Shown here piece after piece: positions 51,400 through 61,496 of a stretch of 64,000 nucleotides of DNA. How positions within the stretch are numbered: position 1 is the stretch's first letter; each line of letters opens with the position of its first letter. Origin of the DNA: Laceyella sediminis. Lineage in GTDB: Bacteria; Bacillota; Bacilli; Thermoactinomycetales; Thermoactinomycetaceae. The notes below the pieces were generated by a model. It worked only from the letters and a program-made list of their open reading frames with translations, searched no databases and was not told the DNA's origin. A program made the position numbers and the translations under genes. The stretch lies in contig NZ_PVTZ01000006.1 in assembly GCF_003003125.1 (NCBI RefSeq), positions 62,001 to 126,000 of the forward strand, written 5' to 3'.

Positions 51400-52071
51400 T
51401 TATAGCGGTCCAGAAATGCCCTGACGACGAATGAGAATAAAGTGTACGCCCAACAATGCGAGTAACGCAGCTGGGAGGAAGAACACATGTAACGCGAAGA
51501 AACGAGCAAGTGTTTGCGCACCTACAATGTCTCCGCCTTGCAGGAAAATAGCGATGTATGGCCCAATCACTGGTACGGATGCGGCAATCTCGACCCCTAC
51601 CTTGGTAGCGAAGTATGCTTTGTTGTCCCATGGCAAGAGATATCCTGTAAATCCGAGACCCAGCATAACTGCAAAAATCAACATACCTACAACCCAGTTA
51701 AATTCACGCGGGTGCTTATAAGAACCGGTGAAAAAGACACGCAGGGTATGTAGGAACAGCATCACAATAGCGACACTCGCACCCCAATGGTGCATCCCCC
51801 GAACGATTGCGCCCATGGCGATTTCGTTCTGCAGGTAGTTTACACTTGCGTGAGCGTTTACAATGTCTGGAACATAATACATCGCCAAGAACATACCGGA
51901 CAGTATTTGAATAACGACAACAAAAAATGTCAGTCCACCAAAGCAATAAATAAATGCTGAGAAATGGTGGGCAGGGTTAACGTGTTCCGGTACTTCATGG
52001 TCGGCGACATCGCGCCAGATCGGCGTAATATCCAGACGCTCGTCCACCCAATCATAGATGGCGCGCAGCAT
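51400..52071 (-). CDS. qcrB: Menaquinol:cytochrome c reductase cytochrome b subunit (QcrB)
   Basis: The 223-residue b6-type cytochrome has four membrane helices and the two pairs of heme-ligating histidines on helices two and four (GMHHWGASVAIVMLFLHTLRV and FALHVFFLPAALLALLGVHFIL). The heme-binding Cys typical of the b6 group is in HFSAFIYCFGG. It forms the menaquinol oxidation core in the cytoplasmic membrane. Confidence 0.96.
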   Translation of the reverse strand: MLRAIYDWVDERLDITPIWRDVADHEVPEHVNPAHHFSAFIYCFGGLTFFVVVIQILSGMFLAMYYVPDIVNAHASVNYLQNEIAMGAIVRGMHHWGASVAIVMLFLHTLRVFFTGSYKHPREFNWVVGMLIFAVMLGLGFTGYLLPWDNKAYFATKVGVEIAASVPVIGPYIAIFLQGGDIVGAQTLARFFALHVFFLPAALLALLGVHFILIRRQGISGPL

Positions 52072-52097
52072 CCGCTACACCTCCGTTTCAAGAGCCA

Positions 52098-52595
52098 TTA
52101 AGCTTTCTTTAGTGGTCCGATCAGCAACTTGCCGTTTTCGATCTTGGTTTCATACCGATCCAACGGTTTTGCTGGAGGAGTACCTGGAACATTTGTCCCG
52201 TCCTTCGTATATCGTCCAAAGTGGCAAGGACAGAAAAATTCATTTTTGAATTGTGGGTTGGTATTGTAGCTTACGGTACAACCCAAGTGTTTGCACACTG
52301 GAGAAAGGGCCAGGATTTCATTGCCCTCCTTCAATACCCATGCCGTCATGGTTTCCCCTTTTGGTGGTTCGTACCAACCATCTTTGCGGTGAATGACGAA
52401 CTTCACGCTGATGGGGGTATCGGTGATCTCATCTACCTTGAGACCCACATCCAAAAAGTTTCCTGCTTCTCCTTTTTTCAGCATAGGATCCACAGCGAAA
52501 CGCACCATCGGGAATAGCAGTCCCGAAGCGAGGAAACCGGCTGTCCCACCTAACGTATACGTTAAGAATTGGCGGCGGGAAACTTTCTTACTCAC
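52098..52595 (-). CDS. qcrA: Menaquinol:cytochrome c reductase Rieske iron-sulfur subunit (QcrA)
   Basis: The 165-residue protein has an N-terminal Tat-like anchor (SRRQFLTYTLGG, twin arginine at residues 6-7) and the Rieske cluster motifs CKHLGC and CPCHFG, each giving one Cys and one His. The start is a GTG at 52595 with AAGGAGG upstream. It is the first gene of qcrABC. The twin-arginine motif suggests export of the folded iron-sulfur protein. Confidence 0.96.
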   Translation of the reverse strand: MSKKVSRRQFLTYTLGGTAGFLASGLLFPMVRFAVDPMLKKGEAGNFLDVGLKVDEITDTPISVKFVIHRKDGWYEPPKGETMTAWVLKEGNEILALSPVCKHLGCTVSYNTNPQFKNEFFCPCHFGRYTKDGTNVPGTPPAKPLDRYETKIENGKLLIGPLKKA

Positions 52596-52772
52596 GACTT
52601 GTCCGACCTCCTTCTATACGGCTTCAACCGTCCACTCGGACCGGAATCTTTGTTTTGCTAGGACACTGACTATCTTTTACTAGGACATATACATGATAGC
52701 GAAAGGTGGGTGATAAAGTCAAGGAACCGCTGTGACTTTGAACGGACAAAATCGGGACGTTTTATTGACAAT

Positions 52773-53243
52773 TTAAGCATGATTTTGCCACGCTTCCAGC
52801 ACTTTTTGGTAAAGCTGGTCTTTGGCTTGTTCCAGATTCTCCTCGCGCCCCTCCTGTTCGCCCTGCTCAACCGTGTGTGTGATGATGACTAATCCCGTTT
52901 TTTCTGCAAACGCTTCCTGCAAATCTTCCAAGATGGCCGTGTGAGCCCGGTCCGCAAGCAGAATGAGATAGGTGAAACCAGAGTTGGCCATCTCTTTTAT
53001 TATTTCATTTATGTAAGGTTTAAACACCTCCGGATTTTGTCCAATGTATGAAATGGCGGGTAGCAACAAAAGCCTGCCCCTTAGTTTTTCCTCCAGATCA
53101 TTTGCTAATTCGTCTATAAACAAACTTTCATCCACTTGCAACATCTTGCCTGTGAGCCGTACCGGGGAAATAGGCAACAAGAGCGTGTCCACATAAGCCG
53201 CCACGCTGCCCCATTGTTCCCGGTCGATCCCTTTTAAGATCAT
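52773..53243 (-). CDS. ypiF: DUF2487 family protein (YpiF)
   Basis: The 156-residue soluble protein matches YpiF of Bacillus subtilis, which lies in the same place between ypiB and qcrA. Recognisable stretches are the VDTLLLPISPVRLTGKM segment and LLLLPAISYIG. No function is known. A strong hairpin (53262-53292) separates it from ypiB. Confidence 0.85.
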   Translation of the reverse strand: MILKGIDREQWGSVAAYVDTLLLPISPVRLTGKMLQVDESLFIDELANDLEEKLRGRLLLLPAISYIGQNPEVFKPYINEIIKEMANSGFTYLILLADRAHTAILEDLQEAFAEKTGLVIITHTVEQGEQEGREENLEQAKDQLYQKVLEAWQNHA

Positions 53244-53261
53244 GTCCGTTCCTTCTTTCCA

Positions 53262-53292
53262 AAGAAAAATGCTCAGCTACATGCTGAGCATT
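53262..53292 (-). terminator. Terminator between ypiB and ypiF
   Basis: On the minus strand AATGCTCAGC pairs with GCTGAGCATT and is followed by TTTCTTT. Confidence 0.8.
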
Positions 53293-53307
53293 ATACAGCA
53301 AAACGTA

Positions 53308-53853
53308 TCAGGACTCCAGTATCTTGACCCATTGTTCGCTGAGCCGTAAAAATGTTTCTTCGTCTCTTGCTTGGAGCGCATGGTCAATCCGCTTGTACAG
53401 TTCTTTGCGTTGGAATTCTTTTACCGCTTGGTCTAGGATGATCTCCGCGAACAGACTGAGCAAATGGTCTTGCACCAAGTCATGTTTTTCCATGGGGTTT
53501 CCCTCCAATATCGCGGCATATTCGGGACATGCGGCTCGGTCTTTAAAGTGAAGCCCAATATAAACCTCTTCGTTCGGATTCGTTCGGATATCATAAAACG
53601 CCGTCTCAACATCTGTACCTACGCGTTTGTTTTTAGTGAATCGAAAGGGAATCATTTTACTGCACTTCGCCGAGATGATCATCGTCTTCGGCAGATGGCG
53701 GACATGATCAACGAAATGCACCCTTGAAAGCAATCGTTCATTGGAAGACAAGAATTCAAGCAACCACGCAGCTTCTTTTTTTTGCAGCTCATAACGATTC
53801 AAGAACCAACGGATAAACTCTTTTTTCTCTTGAATAGTAACGCTGCTCTCCAT
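53308..53853 (-). CDS. reoY: UPF0302 protein YpiB (ReoY-like proteolysis factor)
   Basis: The 181-residue protein matches the YpiB/UPF0302 family: EKKEFIRWFLNRYELQKKEAAWLLEFLSS at the N-terminus, the VHFVDHVRHLPKTMIISA core and a C-terminal helical segment (KELYKRIDHALQARDEETF). In Listeria and Bacillus, ReoY promotes ClpCP-dependent degradation of MurA and so tunes peptidoglycan synthesis. The activity here is inferred from the family. Confidence 0.9.
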   Translation of the reverse strand: MESSVTIQEKKEFIRWFLNRYELQKKEAAWLLEFLSSNERLLSRVHFVDHVRHLPKTMIISAKCSKMIPFRFTKNKRVGTDVETAFYDIRTNPNEEVYIGLHFKDRAACPEYAAILEGNPMEKHDLVQDHLLSLFAEIILDQAVKEFQRKELYKRIDHALQARDEETFLRLSEQWVKILES

Positions 53854-53978
53854 TCTTACCCCTCACTCACTAAATTATTTGAATATTTAGTCTATTGCTG
53901 GGTTATGTTACGCAGAAACATCGTGGTTAGTTTCTGGTAACAATATAATTCGACTGATTTCGCCTATTTTCCTGCTCG

Positions 53979-55100
53979 TCAGCCCAATTTCAAAAATTGA
54001 TCTTCGATGACTTTTTCCCTAAACGCAGTGATCCCCCGCAACCATTTGGCACCCATCGGAGTCAGTGACAGATAATGCACTTCACCATCCACCCCTTCTC
54101 GCAAAACCCCCAGGTGCACCAGCATGCGCACCACTTTGTCAAACAAGCTTTCTTTCGTCTCATAATAGTATGGGGCCAACCATGGATCAACCGCTTGGTA
54201 AACCACTTCCGTCATCATCCATCCCGGATGGCACAAAGAGCTGATCCAGCGAAGGATGATGGGAAGGTGCGGAATGGGTTTGCGGTACAATCGGATGAAA
54301 AACTTGACCATTTCTTTGCCTGCTTCTTCTTGTTTGTTTATTTTCCCGCTTTTTTCTACGTTCAAACGCAAATAGCCTTCTCGATCTTCAATAATATAAC
54401 CTTGATAAAAAGCATAGTCGTACAAGAAGGAAAAACGGTCGGGATACTGATGGTATCTTCTGCCAAAGCCAAACCTGGGCCCCTTTGCAGTAATCGGCTT
54501 TTCTTCAATGGCCATCTTTTGCAAAATATACTTCTGCTGTTGTTTGTAGATGGACCCGTCCACTGTCAGCCGAATGTCCTCCTTGCCCAAAATATCGAGA
54601 AACAGCCGCAAATCATCCAACATTTGCCCCTGTTCATCCCGATAAAACGACGGCTTCGACATCAGCCGGAAATGGGGTTGCAAATAAGGCTCTAAAAAGA
54701 TGTCACACATTTGTTTGCCCAAATCGGACGGCAAATGGTAGAGGTATTGCGTCCGATGCGAATACCCAGGAAACAGCCAACCTCGCTTTAAGGCACCGAC
54801 TACCAATGACCGCGGCTCCCCATCCGTTCCGTCCAGAGCCGCTCTCCCTTTGGCCAATAATTCCTCAAATGTGTACGCCGGGCTTTGGTCAAACACGAGC
54901 AGTTGCAAAAACCGTTGCTCAGCTTGCGACAATGTGCTGATTTGGGAGCTCAACTGGTTTTTCTTGCCGAATTGTTGCAACAAGGCGCAGATCAAATCGT
55001 TTTTGGAATGCTGATTATTCGTTTGACAACCGTAAAACCGGGTCAATTGTTTCAATTGTTCAATATCGGCATAGGTTAACCAATCTGCAATCCTCACCAT
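53979..55100 (-). CDS. Hypothetical protein with N-terminal SAP-like domain
   Basis: About 373 residues from the ATG at 55100 (GAGAGG 8 bases upstream; two earlier in-frame starts exist up to 55142). Residues 6-45 (TYADIEQLKQLTRFYG...NDLICALLQQF) resemble a SAP-type nucleic-acid-binding helix pair. The rest is aromatic-rich and ends with a winged-helix-like YLSLTPMGAKWLRGI. The layout recalls helicase-associated regulatory proteins, but no catalytic motif is present and I do not assign a function. Confidence 0.65.
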   Translation of the reverse strand: MVRIADWLTYADIEQLKQLTRFYGCQTNNQHSKNDLICALLQQFGKKNQLSSQISTLSQAEQRFLQLLVFDQSPAYTFEELLAKGRAALDGTDGEPRSLVVGALKRGWLFPGYSHRTQYLYHLPSDLGKQMCDIFLEPYLQPHFRLMSKPSFYRDEQGQMLDDLRLFLDILGKEDIRLTVDGSIYKQQQKYILQKMAIEEKPITAKGPRFGFGRRYHQYPDRFSFLYDYAFYQGYIIEDREGYLRLNVEKSGKINKQEEAGKEMVKFFIRLYRKPIPHLPIILRWISSLCHPGWMMTEVVYQAVDPWLAPYYYETKESLFDKVVRMLVHLGVLREGVDGEVHYLSLTPMGAKWLRGITAFREKVIEDQFLKLG

Positions 55101-55160
55101 CTTCCCATCCTCTCGCTTCGTCATCATTCCTATTTTTGACAAAACGAGAGCGAGATAGAC

Positions 55161-55658
55161 TCAAGTGGCCGAAGAAGGCAATTTTTTTTCTTCCCTCTGC
55201 GCCTGCCCGAGGTGTCGGAGTTCGTCCTCCCTCACATGAAATAAACGCCCGAGGATGAACATTCCTAGTAGCATGCCAAACAATTCAAAGGAGGTGAACA
55301 TCCGTCCGGGAAGAAACAGCGCCAACATGTCATCCAACAAACCTTGCCAATCTCTAATGATCTGATCGAGCCACTGGGGAAACGGCAGAAAAAAAGTCCC
55401 GTGCAACAGCCCGAAGGTGCCGATCATCTGGGTCGGGGTGAGGGCGTGCGCATGTTTGGCGGCGGAGCCCAATCCCATATAGAGCAGGCATGTGCCCACT
55501 CCTATGATGATGGCCGTCCATTCCCCCATTTTTTCCGAAAGCAAGGGATTGGGATACCACATGGAAATCATCCAGGGAAAGAAGCCGTTTTTTAAAGCGA
55601 TTAATATCCCCACCACTAGCAGGATCTCACAACCCAACCGGCTCATGTGCTTGACCAT
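55161..55658 (-). CDS. Hypothetical membrane protein
   Basis: The 165-residue protein from the ATG at 55658 (GAGGTGG upstream) has four hydrophobic helices (CEILLVVGILIALKNGFF; WTAIIIGVGTCLLYMGLG; GTFGLLHGTFFLPF; FELFGMLLGMFILGRLF) and a charged C-terminal tail. No family is recognised. It lies just after the aroA terminator and is followed by the SAP-like gene on the same strand. Confidence 0.65.
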   Translation of the reverse strand: MVKHMSRLGCEILLVVGILIALKNGFFPWMISMWYPNPLLSEKMGEWTAIIIGVGTCLLYMGLGSAAKHAHALTPTQMIGTFGLLHGTFFLPFPQWLDQIIRDWQGLLDDMLALFLPGRMFTSFELFGMLLGMFILGRLFHVREDELRHLGQAQREEKKLPSSAT

Positions 55659-55696
55659 CGGAAACCACCTCACCCCACTTTTATGAATCTAATCCA

Positions 55697-55726
55697 CAAA
55701 AAAGAACCGCTCTATGTAAGAGCGGC
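55697..55726 (-). terminator. Terminator of the trp-his-tyr-aro supraoperon
   Basis: On the minus strand CCGCTCT pairs with AGAGCGG and is followed by a T run (TTCTTTTTTG), 120 bases after the aroA stop. Confidence 0.8.
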
Positions 55727-55844
55727 TTTGCACAGGACGTACAATATTGGATAGGAGTGGAGAGAAACCATACTGTATATCCAATTATACGACTGGAGCA
55801 GGACAAGGTCAATCTTTTTTTTGCAATTTTCTGATTGATATTTT

Positions 55845-57122
55845 CTATAACTGCGCAATCAGATCCGCAAAACCAGGGAAAGAAACATCCATTGCTTCCG
55901 TCCCTTCCACCACCACATCACCAGACGCTGCAAATCCGGCAATCGCCATGGCCATGCCGATGCGATGGTCCCCGTGGCTGTGGCAATATCCACCGCTGAG
56001 CTGCGTTCCACCTTCAATGATCAATCCATCTTCCGTCTCTTCCACGGACGCCCCCAGTTTTCTCAATTCCTTCGCGGTGGTTGCGATCCGGTTGGTCTCT
56101 TTGACTTTTAGCTCTTGCGCATCCTTAATCACCGTCGTGCCGTAGGCCTGCGTCGCAACCACTGCCAAAATGGGAATTTCATCAATCAAGCGCGGAATCA
56201 ATGCTCCCCCGATCTCCACTCCATGCAGGTCATTACATGAGACCGTCACATTGCCGACCGGCTCATTGCACCAATGAGCGGTGATCTCTGTCTGCACCTC
56301 GGCACCCATCATCCGAAAAGCATCCAATATACCTGTTCGCGTCGGATTGAGGCCAACATGTTCCACTGTAACTTGGCTACCGGGTACCATCAATGCCGCT
56401 GCCAGGATGAAAGCAGCCGACGAAATGTCACCAGGCACCCGCACCTTGGTTCCGGTTAGCGTTTGACCGCCTTTGATCCTCACTTCCGTCCCGTTCGCCT
56501 CTAGTTCCACTCCAAACCCAGGCAACATGCGTTCCGTATGATCCCGCGATTGAGATGGTTCACGCACAACCGTGTCCCCTTCGGCATTCAGCCCAGCCAA
56601 CAGCAAACAAGATTTCACCTGCGCGCTGGCCACGGGACTTTCATAAGTGATCCCCTGCAACGCGCCTCCCCTCACACCGATGGGGGTAAACCGGCCGTCA
56701 TTCCGGCCGTCAATGCGCGCGCCCATCTTTCTTAACGGATCCACAACCCGCTTCATGGGTCGCCTAGCGATGGACTCGTCACCGATCAGCGTGGAATAGA
56801 TCGGCACTCCAGACAGGAGGCCCAACATCAATCGGATTGTCGTACCGGAGTTGCCCACATCTAGTGGGGACGCCGCTTCTTTCAACCCTTCAAAACCGCG
56901 CCCGCGTACACGGACCGCCGTTTCGGACAAGCGTTCAATCTCCACCCCCATCTGCTGAAAACAGCGAATGGTGCTCAAGCAATCCGCTCCGGGCAAAAAA
57001 CCTTCAATCTCTGTCGTTCCGTTGGCCACCGCGCCAAACATGATGGAGCGGTGGGATATCGACTTGTCTCCCGGCACGGTGACAGTAGCGCGAAATGGTT
57101 TGCGCTGTGATGTGCGAATCAT
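55845..57122 (-). CDS. aroA: 3-phosphoshikimate 1-carboxyvinyltransferase (EPSP synthase)
   Basis: AroA joins phosphoenolpyruvate to shikimate-3-phosphate. The 425 residues show [16 protein letters not shown], the substrate loop [28 protein letters not shown], the catalytic Asp in [10 protein letters not shown] and the ending [14 protein letters not shown]. The ATG at 57122 follows AAAGGGAGG. It is the last gene of trpEDCFBA-hisC-tyrA-aroA, the Bacillus order. Confidence 0.97.
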   Translation of the reverse strand: MIRTSQRKPFRATVTVPGDKSISHRSIMFGAVANGTTEIEGFLPGADCLSTIRCFQQMGVEIERLSETAVRVRGRGFEGLKEAASPLDVGNSGTTIRLMLGLLSGVPIYSTLIGDESIARRPMKRVVDPLRKMGARIDGRNDGRFTPIGVRGGALQGITYESPVASAQVKSCLLLAGLNAEGDTVVREPSQSRDHTERMLPGFGVELEANGTEVRIKGGQTLTGTKVRVPGDISSAAFILAAALMVPGSQVTVEHVGLNPTRTGILDAFRMMGAEVQTEITAHWCNEPVGNVTVSCNDLHGVEIGGALIPRLIDEIPILAVVATQAYGTTVIKDAQELKVKETNRIATTAKELRKLGASVEETEDGLIIEGGTQLSGGYCHSHGDHRIGMAMAIAGFAASGDVVVEGTEAMDVSFPGFADLIAQL

Positions 57123-57246
57123 GGATGATACCTCCCTTTGTTTATCTGTCAACTCTGTTTTTTTGTGTTGCGGCGCGTCTCATGATGTCAACGGCGCACA
57201 TCTAGGCTCGGTTAAAACATGCAGCCGGTTGCGCCTTTTACCGCTA

Positions 57247-58353
57247 TCACGTTCTGTCAGCGTACACGGCGTATCCAGCCTCTTTAAGGCAAGCCACGGC
57301 CCGCTTGAAATCATGCTCTTTTTTATAAGTCAATTTCAACACGCCGGGCAACTCTTCGCGATTGTTCAACACTTCGATGTTGCTGATATTGACGCTCTGC
57401 TCACTTAGGATCGCGGTGACGCGTGCAATCTCCCCGGGCACGTCCGGAATGTCGAGCCAACATTCATACACAGGCGCAAGCAAGCCCTTTTTACGGTCAG
57501 GCAATTGCGCGCGCAACCGCCTCGATCTCGCGAAAAAAGCTTCAATCCGGTCCCCATCCCCCTCGTGGATGGCGTCGCGCATATTGTTTATCTGCAACAC
57601 CCAATCATCGAGCAGGTTGATCAACTCTTCCCGGTTTGAGAGCAGGATATCCCGCCACATGACTGGATGGCTGGCGCCGATCCGCGTCAAACTACGGAAT
57701 CCGCCAGCCGCCAGCCGATGAAACCACTCGTTTTGCTCATTGTAATCGCCGACCATGTTGACAAGCCCCGCAGCGATGATGTGCGGCAAATGACTGATGG
57801 CTCCCACCACTCGGTCATGGTGAACCGGATCCATGATCACCAATTCTGCTTTGGTCGCCAAATGCAAGAGGCGACTCAGCTTTTGCACAGCCAGCAAAGA
57901 CGTATCGGGATCCGGGGTCAACACATAATAGGCGTTTTCAAACAGAAGGGAATGAGCTGCTTTCATGCCCGAGCGATGCGAGCCGGCCATCGGATGCCCA
58001 CCGATGAAGATGACGTCTTGCTGTTTTAGTTTTTGGGCGTGTGCGACGATTTCCGATTTGGTGCTTCCCACATCGGTGACAATGCAAGCGGCTTTCAACG
58101 GTAAGCTGGTCAACCGGTCGATCGTCTCTTTGATCGCTCCAACCGGCAACGCGATAATAATGATATCCGCATCGCAAACCGCTTCTGCCAAATCGGTTGT
58201 CGCTTCATCGACCGCCCCTAACGTCGCGGCCAAGGCCAAGTCCTCGTCAGAACGGTCATAACCGACCACCACGGCATCTGTTCGTTCCTTCAGTCCCAGC
58301 GCAATCGATCCGCCTATCAATCCGGTTCCCAATACGGCTATGCGATCTGGCAT
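57247..58353 (-). CDS. tyrA: Prephenate dehydrogenase with ACT domain (TyrA)
   Basis: TyrA oxidatively decarboxylates prephenate to 4-hydroxyphenylpyruvate for tyrosine. The 368 residues have an N-terminal NAD-binding GTGLIGGSIALGL, the catalytic His in GHPMAGSHRSG, a helical dimerisation domain, and a C-terminal ACT domain (CWLDIPDVPGEIARVTAIL) for feedback control, probably by tyrosine. It starts 7 bases after the hisC stop side of the operon. Confidence 0.96.
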   Translation of the reverse strand: MPDRIAVLGTGLIGGSIALGLKERTDAVVVGYDRSDEDLALAATLGAVDEATTDLAEAVCDADIIIIALPVGAIKETIDRLTSLPLKAACIVTDVGSTKSEIVAHAQKLKQQDVIFIGGHPMAGSHRSGMKAAHSLLFENAYYVLTPDPDTSLLAVQKLSRLLHLATKAELVIMDPVHHDRVVGAISHLPHIIAAGLVNMVGDYNEQNEWFHRLAAGGFRSLTRIGASHPVMWRDILLSNREELINLLDDWVLQINNMRDAIHEGDGDRIEAFFARSRRLRAQLPDRKKGLLAPVYECWLDIPDVPGEIARVTAILSEQSVNISNIEVLNNREELPGVLKLTYKKEHDFKRAVACLKEAGYAVYADRT

Positions 58354-58359
58354 GCTGTG

Positions 58360-59454
58360 TCACTTCCCTCTCTTCTGTAAAAATGCGTGTAACTCTTCCA
58401 AGAAACGTTCATTCTGTTCCTTTTTTCCGACTGTTACGCGGATGTGTTCGGGGAAGCCCAAGTGCACTCCGGAGCGGACGATCACACCGCGGTGCAACAA
58501 ATGCTGAAACACTTCGTCAGCGGGGTGCCCCGTATCGACCAAAATGAAGTTGCCGTGGGCCGGGAAATAAGAAAGGCCCCACTCATCAAACTTCTCAGTC
58601 ATCTGTTTGATACCCATCCGGTTTTGGTTGCGGCAGTACAAGACAAATGCCTCATCTTCCACAGCCGCCGCCGCGGCTTTTTGCGCCAAGCGATTCACGT
58701 TGAACGGCTCACGCACCCGTTCGAGTTCTGCGATGACATCGGGATGGGCGATGCCATAACCGACCCGGAAGGCGGCAAGCCCGTATATTTTGGAAAACGT
58801 GCGCAATATGATGATTTGCGGATTGTAATCCAACAGAGAAATAGAGTCGGGATAAGTCGAATCCGTCACATATTCATAGTAAGCTTCATCCAAGACCACC
58901 AACACATGCGGCGGAATCCGATCCAGAAAATCACTTAGCAGATCCTGGCCGACAATCGTGCCTGTCGGATTGTTAGGATTGCAGATCCAGACGAGCCGCG
59001 TCTTCTCGGTAATCGCCGCGAGCATACCCTCCAAATCGTGCACACCTTCTCGTAGCGGCACAACGACGGGAACCCCTCCTTCGATGCGCGTCACCGTGTC
59101 ATAACGGGGAAAGGTGAAATCAGCCATCACCGACTCAGCCCCCGGTTCAAGATATGTCCGGGCAAGCATTTGTACGATTTCATCAGAGCCGTTGCCAAAA
59201 ATCAAGCGGCGCGGATCCACTTCCAAATGCTCCGCCAGCTTCTCCCGCAGTTCCGGAGCGGCTCCTTCGGGATAATATTGAAATTCCCCTTTGATTTCCT
59301 CCAAGGCTTTCCACACCCGCGGAGAGCATCCAAACGGATTTTCGTTGGAAGCGAGCTTGATCACATCTTCCAGCCCCAACTCCCGCTTGACCTCTTCTAG
59401 CGACTTGCCAGGCTTGTACAAGGGAAGGCCCCTCACCGATGCTTTTGGTTGCAT
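58360..59454 (-). CDS. hisC: Histidinol-phosphate aminotransferase (HisC)
   Basis: The 364-residue fold-type I PLP enzyme has SNENPFG near the N-terminus, NPNNPTGT, the cofactor-binding DEAYYEY, and the Schiff-base lysine in RTFSKIYGLAAFRVGYG. In Bacillus the enzyme at this position also transaminates tyrosine and phenylalanine precursors, which explains its place among aromatic genes; the same dual role is likely here. Confidence 0.95.
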   Translation of the reverse strand: MQPKASVRGLPLYKPGKSLEEVKRELGLEDVIKLASNENPFGCSPRVWKALEEIKGEFQYYPEGAAPELREKLAEHLEVDPRRLIFGNGSDEIVQMLARTYLEPGAESVMADFTFPRYDTVTRIEGGVPVVVPLREGVHDLEGMLAAITEKTRLVWICNPNNPTGTIVGQDLLSDFLDRIPPHVLVVLDEAYYEYVTDSTYPDSISLLDYNPQIIILRTFSKIYGLAAFRVGYGIAHPDVIAELERVREPFNVNRLAQKAAAAAVEDEAFVLYCRNQNRMGIKQMTEKFDEWGLSYFPAHGNFILVDTGHPADEVFQHLLHRGVIVRSGVHLGFPEHIRVTVGKKEQNERFLEELHAFLQKRGK

Positions 59455-59487
59455 ATCTATGCTCCTCTCATCCCTTTTCCACTTATC

Positions 59488-60285
59488 TTACTCTGATTTC
59501 AACTGTCTGACAAATCGTGTGAGGGAGGCCAGCGCATGGTCGATTCGGTTCGGATCAAGCAAATCGGAACGGCATTCCTCTATTTTCCCAACCAGCGCGC
59601 TCCCCACCACAACGGCGTCGGCATGACGGCGAAAACGACGCACATGCGCTCCGGTGGAGATACCAAACCCCACCGCCGTTGGTACGGGGCTCGCCGCTCG
59701 CACCGTATCCAAAAACGCTTCTACATCATCGGCGAAATACTGCCTCATGCCTGTTGTACCCAATGAAGACACGCAATACACAAAGCCTTCCGCCTCAGCC
59801 ACAATCTGCTCGATCCGTTCTTTTGATGTCGGCGTCACCAGCGGAATGATGGGAAAAGCGCATCGATTGCCAATTCGCCTGAGCGGTGCGCTTTCTTCAT
59901 GGGGCAGATCAGGCACGATCAATCCTGCGAATCCGCTTGCTTTCGCATCTTCCACCAATGCCTCCAACCCATGGTGCAACACGGGATTAAAGTAAGTGAA
60001 CAAGATCAGGGGAGTGTGAAAGCCTTCTGCATGCAACTCTTCGCCCAATCGCAACACGTCTTTGAGCGTGACGCCATTTTCAAGCGCTCGTTCGGACGCC
60101 GTTTGGATCACCGGCCCATCCGCCATCGGATCGGAAAACGGAACGCCCAGCTCGATCGCCGCCGCCCCTTCTTCCTGCAGCAAACGAAGAATTCGCTTGG
60201 TCACCTCCAATGAGGGATCTCCCGCCATGATAAAAGGAATGAAATATTGCTCTGCTTGCCGCAATCTCACATCCAACGCCGTCAT
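59488..60285 (-). CDS. trpA: Tryptophan synthase alpha subunit
   Basis: TrpA cleaves indole-3-glycerol phosphate to indole. The 265-residue TIM barrel has [11 protein letters not shown], the catalytic Glu in [20 protein letters not shown], and the phosphate-binding GFGIST. The ATG overlaps the trpB stop (ATGA), which couples subunits that form the alpha2-beta2 complex. Confidence 0.97.
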   Translation of the reverse strand: MTALDVRLRQAEQYFIPFIMAGDPSLEVTKRILRLLQEEGAAAIELGVPFSDPMADGPVIQTASERALENGVTLKDVLRLGEELHAEGFHTPLILFTYFNPVLHHGLEALVEDAKASGFAGLIVPDLPHEESAPLRRIGNRCAFPIIPLVTPTSKERIEQIVAEAEGFVYCVSSLGTTGMRQYFADDVEAFLDTVRAASPVPTAVGFGISTGAHVRRFRRHADAVVVGSALVGKIEECRSDLLDPNRIDHALASLTRFVRQLKSE

Positions 60286-61496
60286 CCTCGCTCCACCTCC
60301 ATCGCTTGGCGTATGGTTTCCACATCTTTATCGCCGCGTCCGGACAGACATATCAACACAATTTCCCCTTTGCGCCGCATGTTGGCCAACTTGACCCCTT
60401 CCGAGATGGCATGGGCCGATTCGAGTGCCGGCAAAATCCCTTCCGTCCGGCAGAGAAGCCGCACCGCTTCAATCGCTTCTGCGTCTGTCGCCGACGTATA
60501 ACGCACCCGGCCACTGTTTTTCAGAAATGCATGCTCCGGCCCTACACCAGGGTAATCCAATCCGGCGGAAATGGAGTGAGCAGGCAAGATGCGCCCCGCT
60601 TCATCCTGCAAAAAATAACTGTACATGCCATGCAACACTCCCGGTCTGCCTTTGGTCAAAGATGCCGCATGGCGATCGGTTCCAATGCCTTGACCGGCAG
60701 CCTCCACGCCATGTAATTTCACCTTCCACTCATCCAAGAAAGCGGCGAACATGCCAATCGCATTGCTACCGCCGCCCACGCACGCCACTACATCTTCCGG
60801 CAACTTTCCTTCCCGCTCTAACATTTGTTGCCTAGCCTCATCACCGATGACGCGCTGGAAGAACTTCACCATCGCCGGATAGGGGTGAGGCCCCACAGCA
60901 GAACCCAATAAGTAAAAGGTGCTGTCCACCTCCGCCACCCAACGGCGCAACGCTTCATTGGTGGCATCTTTGAGGGTGCGTGTGCCGGACGTGACTGGAA
61001 TCACTTTCGCTCCCAACAGCTCCATGCGAAACACGTTCAGCTGTTGACGACGGACATCCTCCTCACCCATATACACTTCACACGCCAGTCCCAGCAGGGC
61101 GGCGGCAGTCGCTGTTGCCACGCCATGTTGGCCCGCGCCGGTTTCGGCGATCACTTTTCGTTTTCCCATCCGCTTGGCCAGCAAAGCTTGCCCTAAGGCA
61201 TTATTGATTTTGTGAGCTCCCGTGTGGTTCAAATCTTCCCGTTTCAAGTAGATTTTGGCTCCGCCGATCTCCTCCGTCAGGCGAGAGGCGAACGTCAAGG
61301 CAGTTGGCCGCCCTGAATAATGTCGCAACAAGTTCTTGTATTCCATAATAAATCCCTCGTCACGCACCGCTTCTGCAAATCCTTGCTCAAGTTCCGCTAA
61401 GGCCATCATCGTTGTCTCCGGCACAAATCGCCCCCCGAACTCACCGTATCTCCAAGACGCCCTCCGTTCCTCCGCCGCGCTCTTCCTCATCACCAC
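60282..61496 (-). CDS. trpB: Tryptophan synthase beta subunit
   Basis: TrpB condenses indole with serine using PLP. The 404 residues include [12 protein letters not shown], the PLP lysine in [36 protein letters not shown], the phosphate loop GGGSNAIG and [14 protein letters not shown]. Three successive starts (GTG 61496, GTG 61493, ATG 61490) lie inside the end of trpF; the first is best spaced from AAAGGGTGA. Overlap with trpF is about 56 bases. Confidence 0.96.
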   Translation of the reverse strand: MVMRKSAAEERRASWRYGEFGGRFVPETTMMALAELEQGFAEAVRDEGFIMEYKNLLRHYSGRPTALTFASRLTEEIGGAKIYLKREDLNHTGAHKINNALGQALLAKRMGKRKVIAETGAGQHGVATATAAALLGLACEVYMGEEDVRRQQLNVFRMELLGAKVIPVTSGTRTLKDATNEALRRWVAEVDSTFYLLGSAVGPHPYPAMVKFFQRVIGDEARQQMLEREGKLPEDVVACVGGGSNAIGMFAAFLDEWKVKLHGVEAAGQGIGTDRHAASLTKGRPGVLHGMYSYFLQDEAGRILPAHSISAGLDYPGVGPEHAFLKNSGRVRYTSATDAEAIEAVRLLCRTEGILPALESAHAISEGVKLANMRRKGEIVLICLSGRGDKDVETIRQAMEVERG

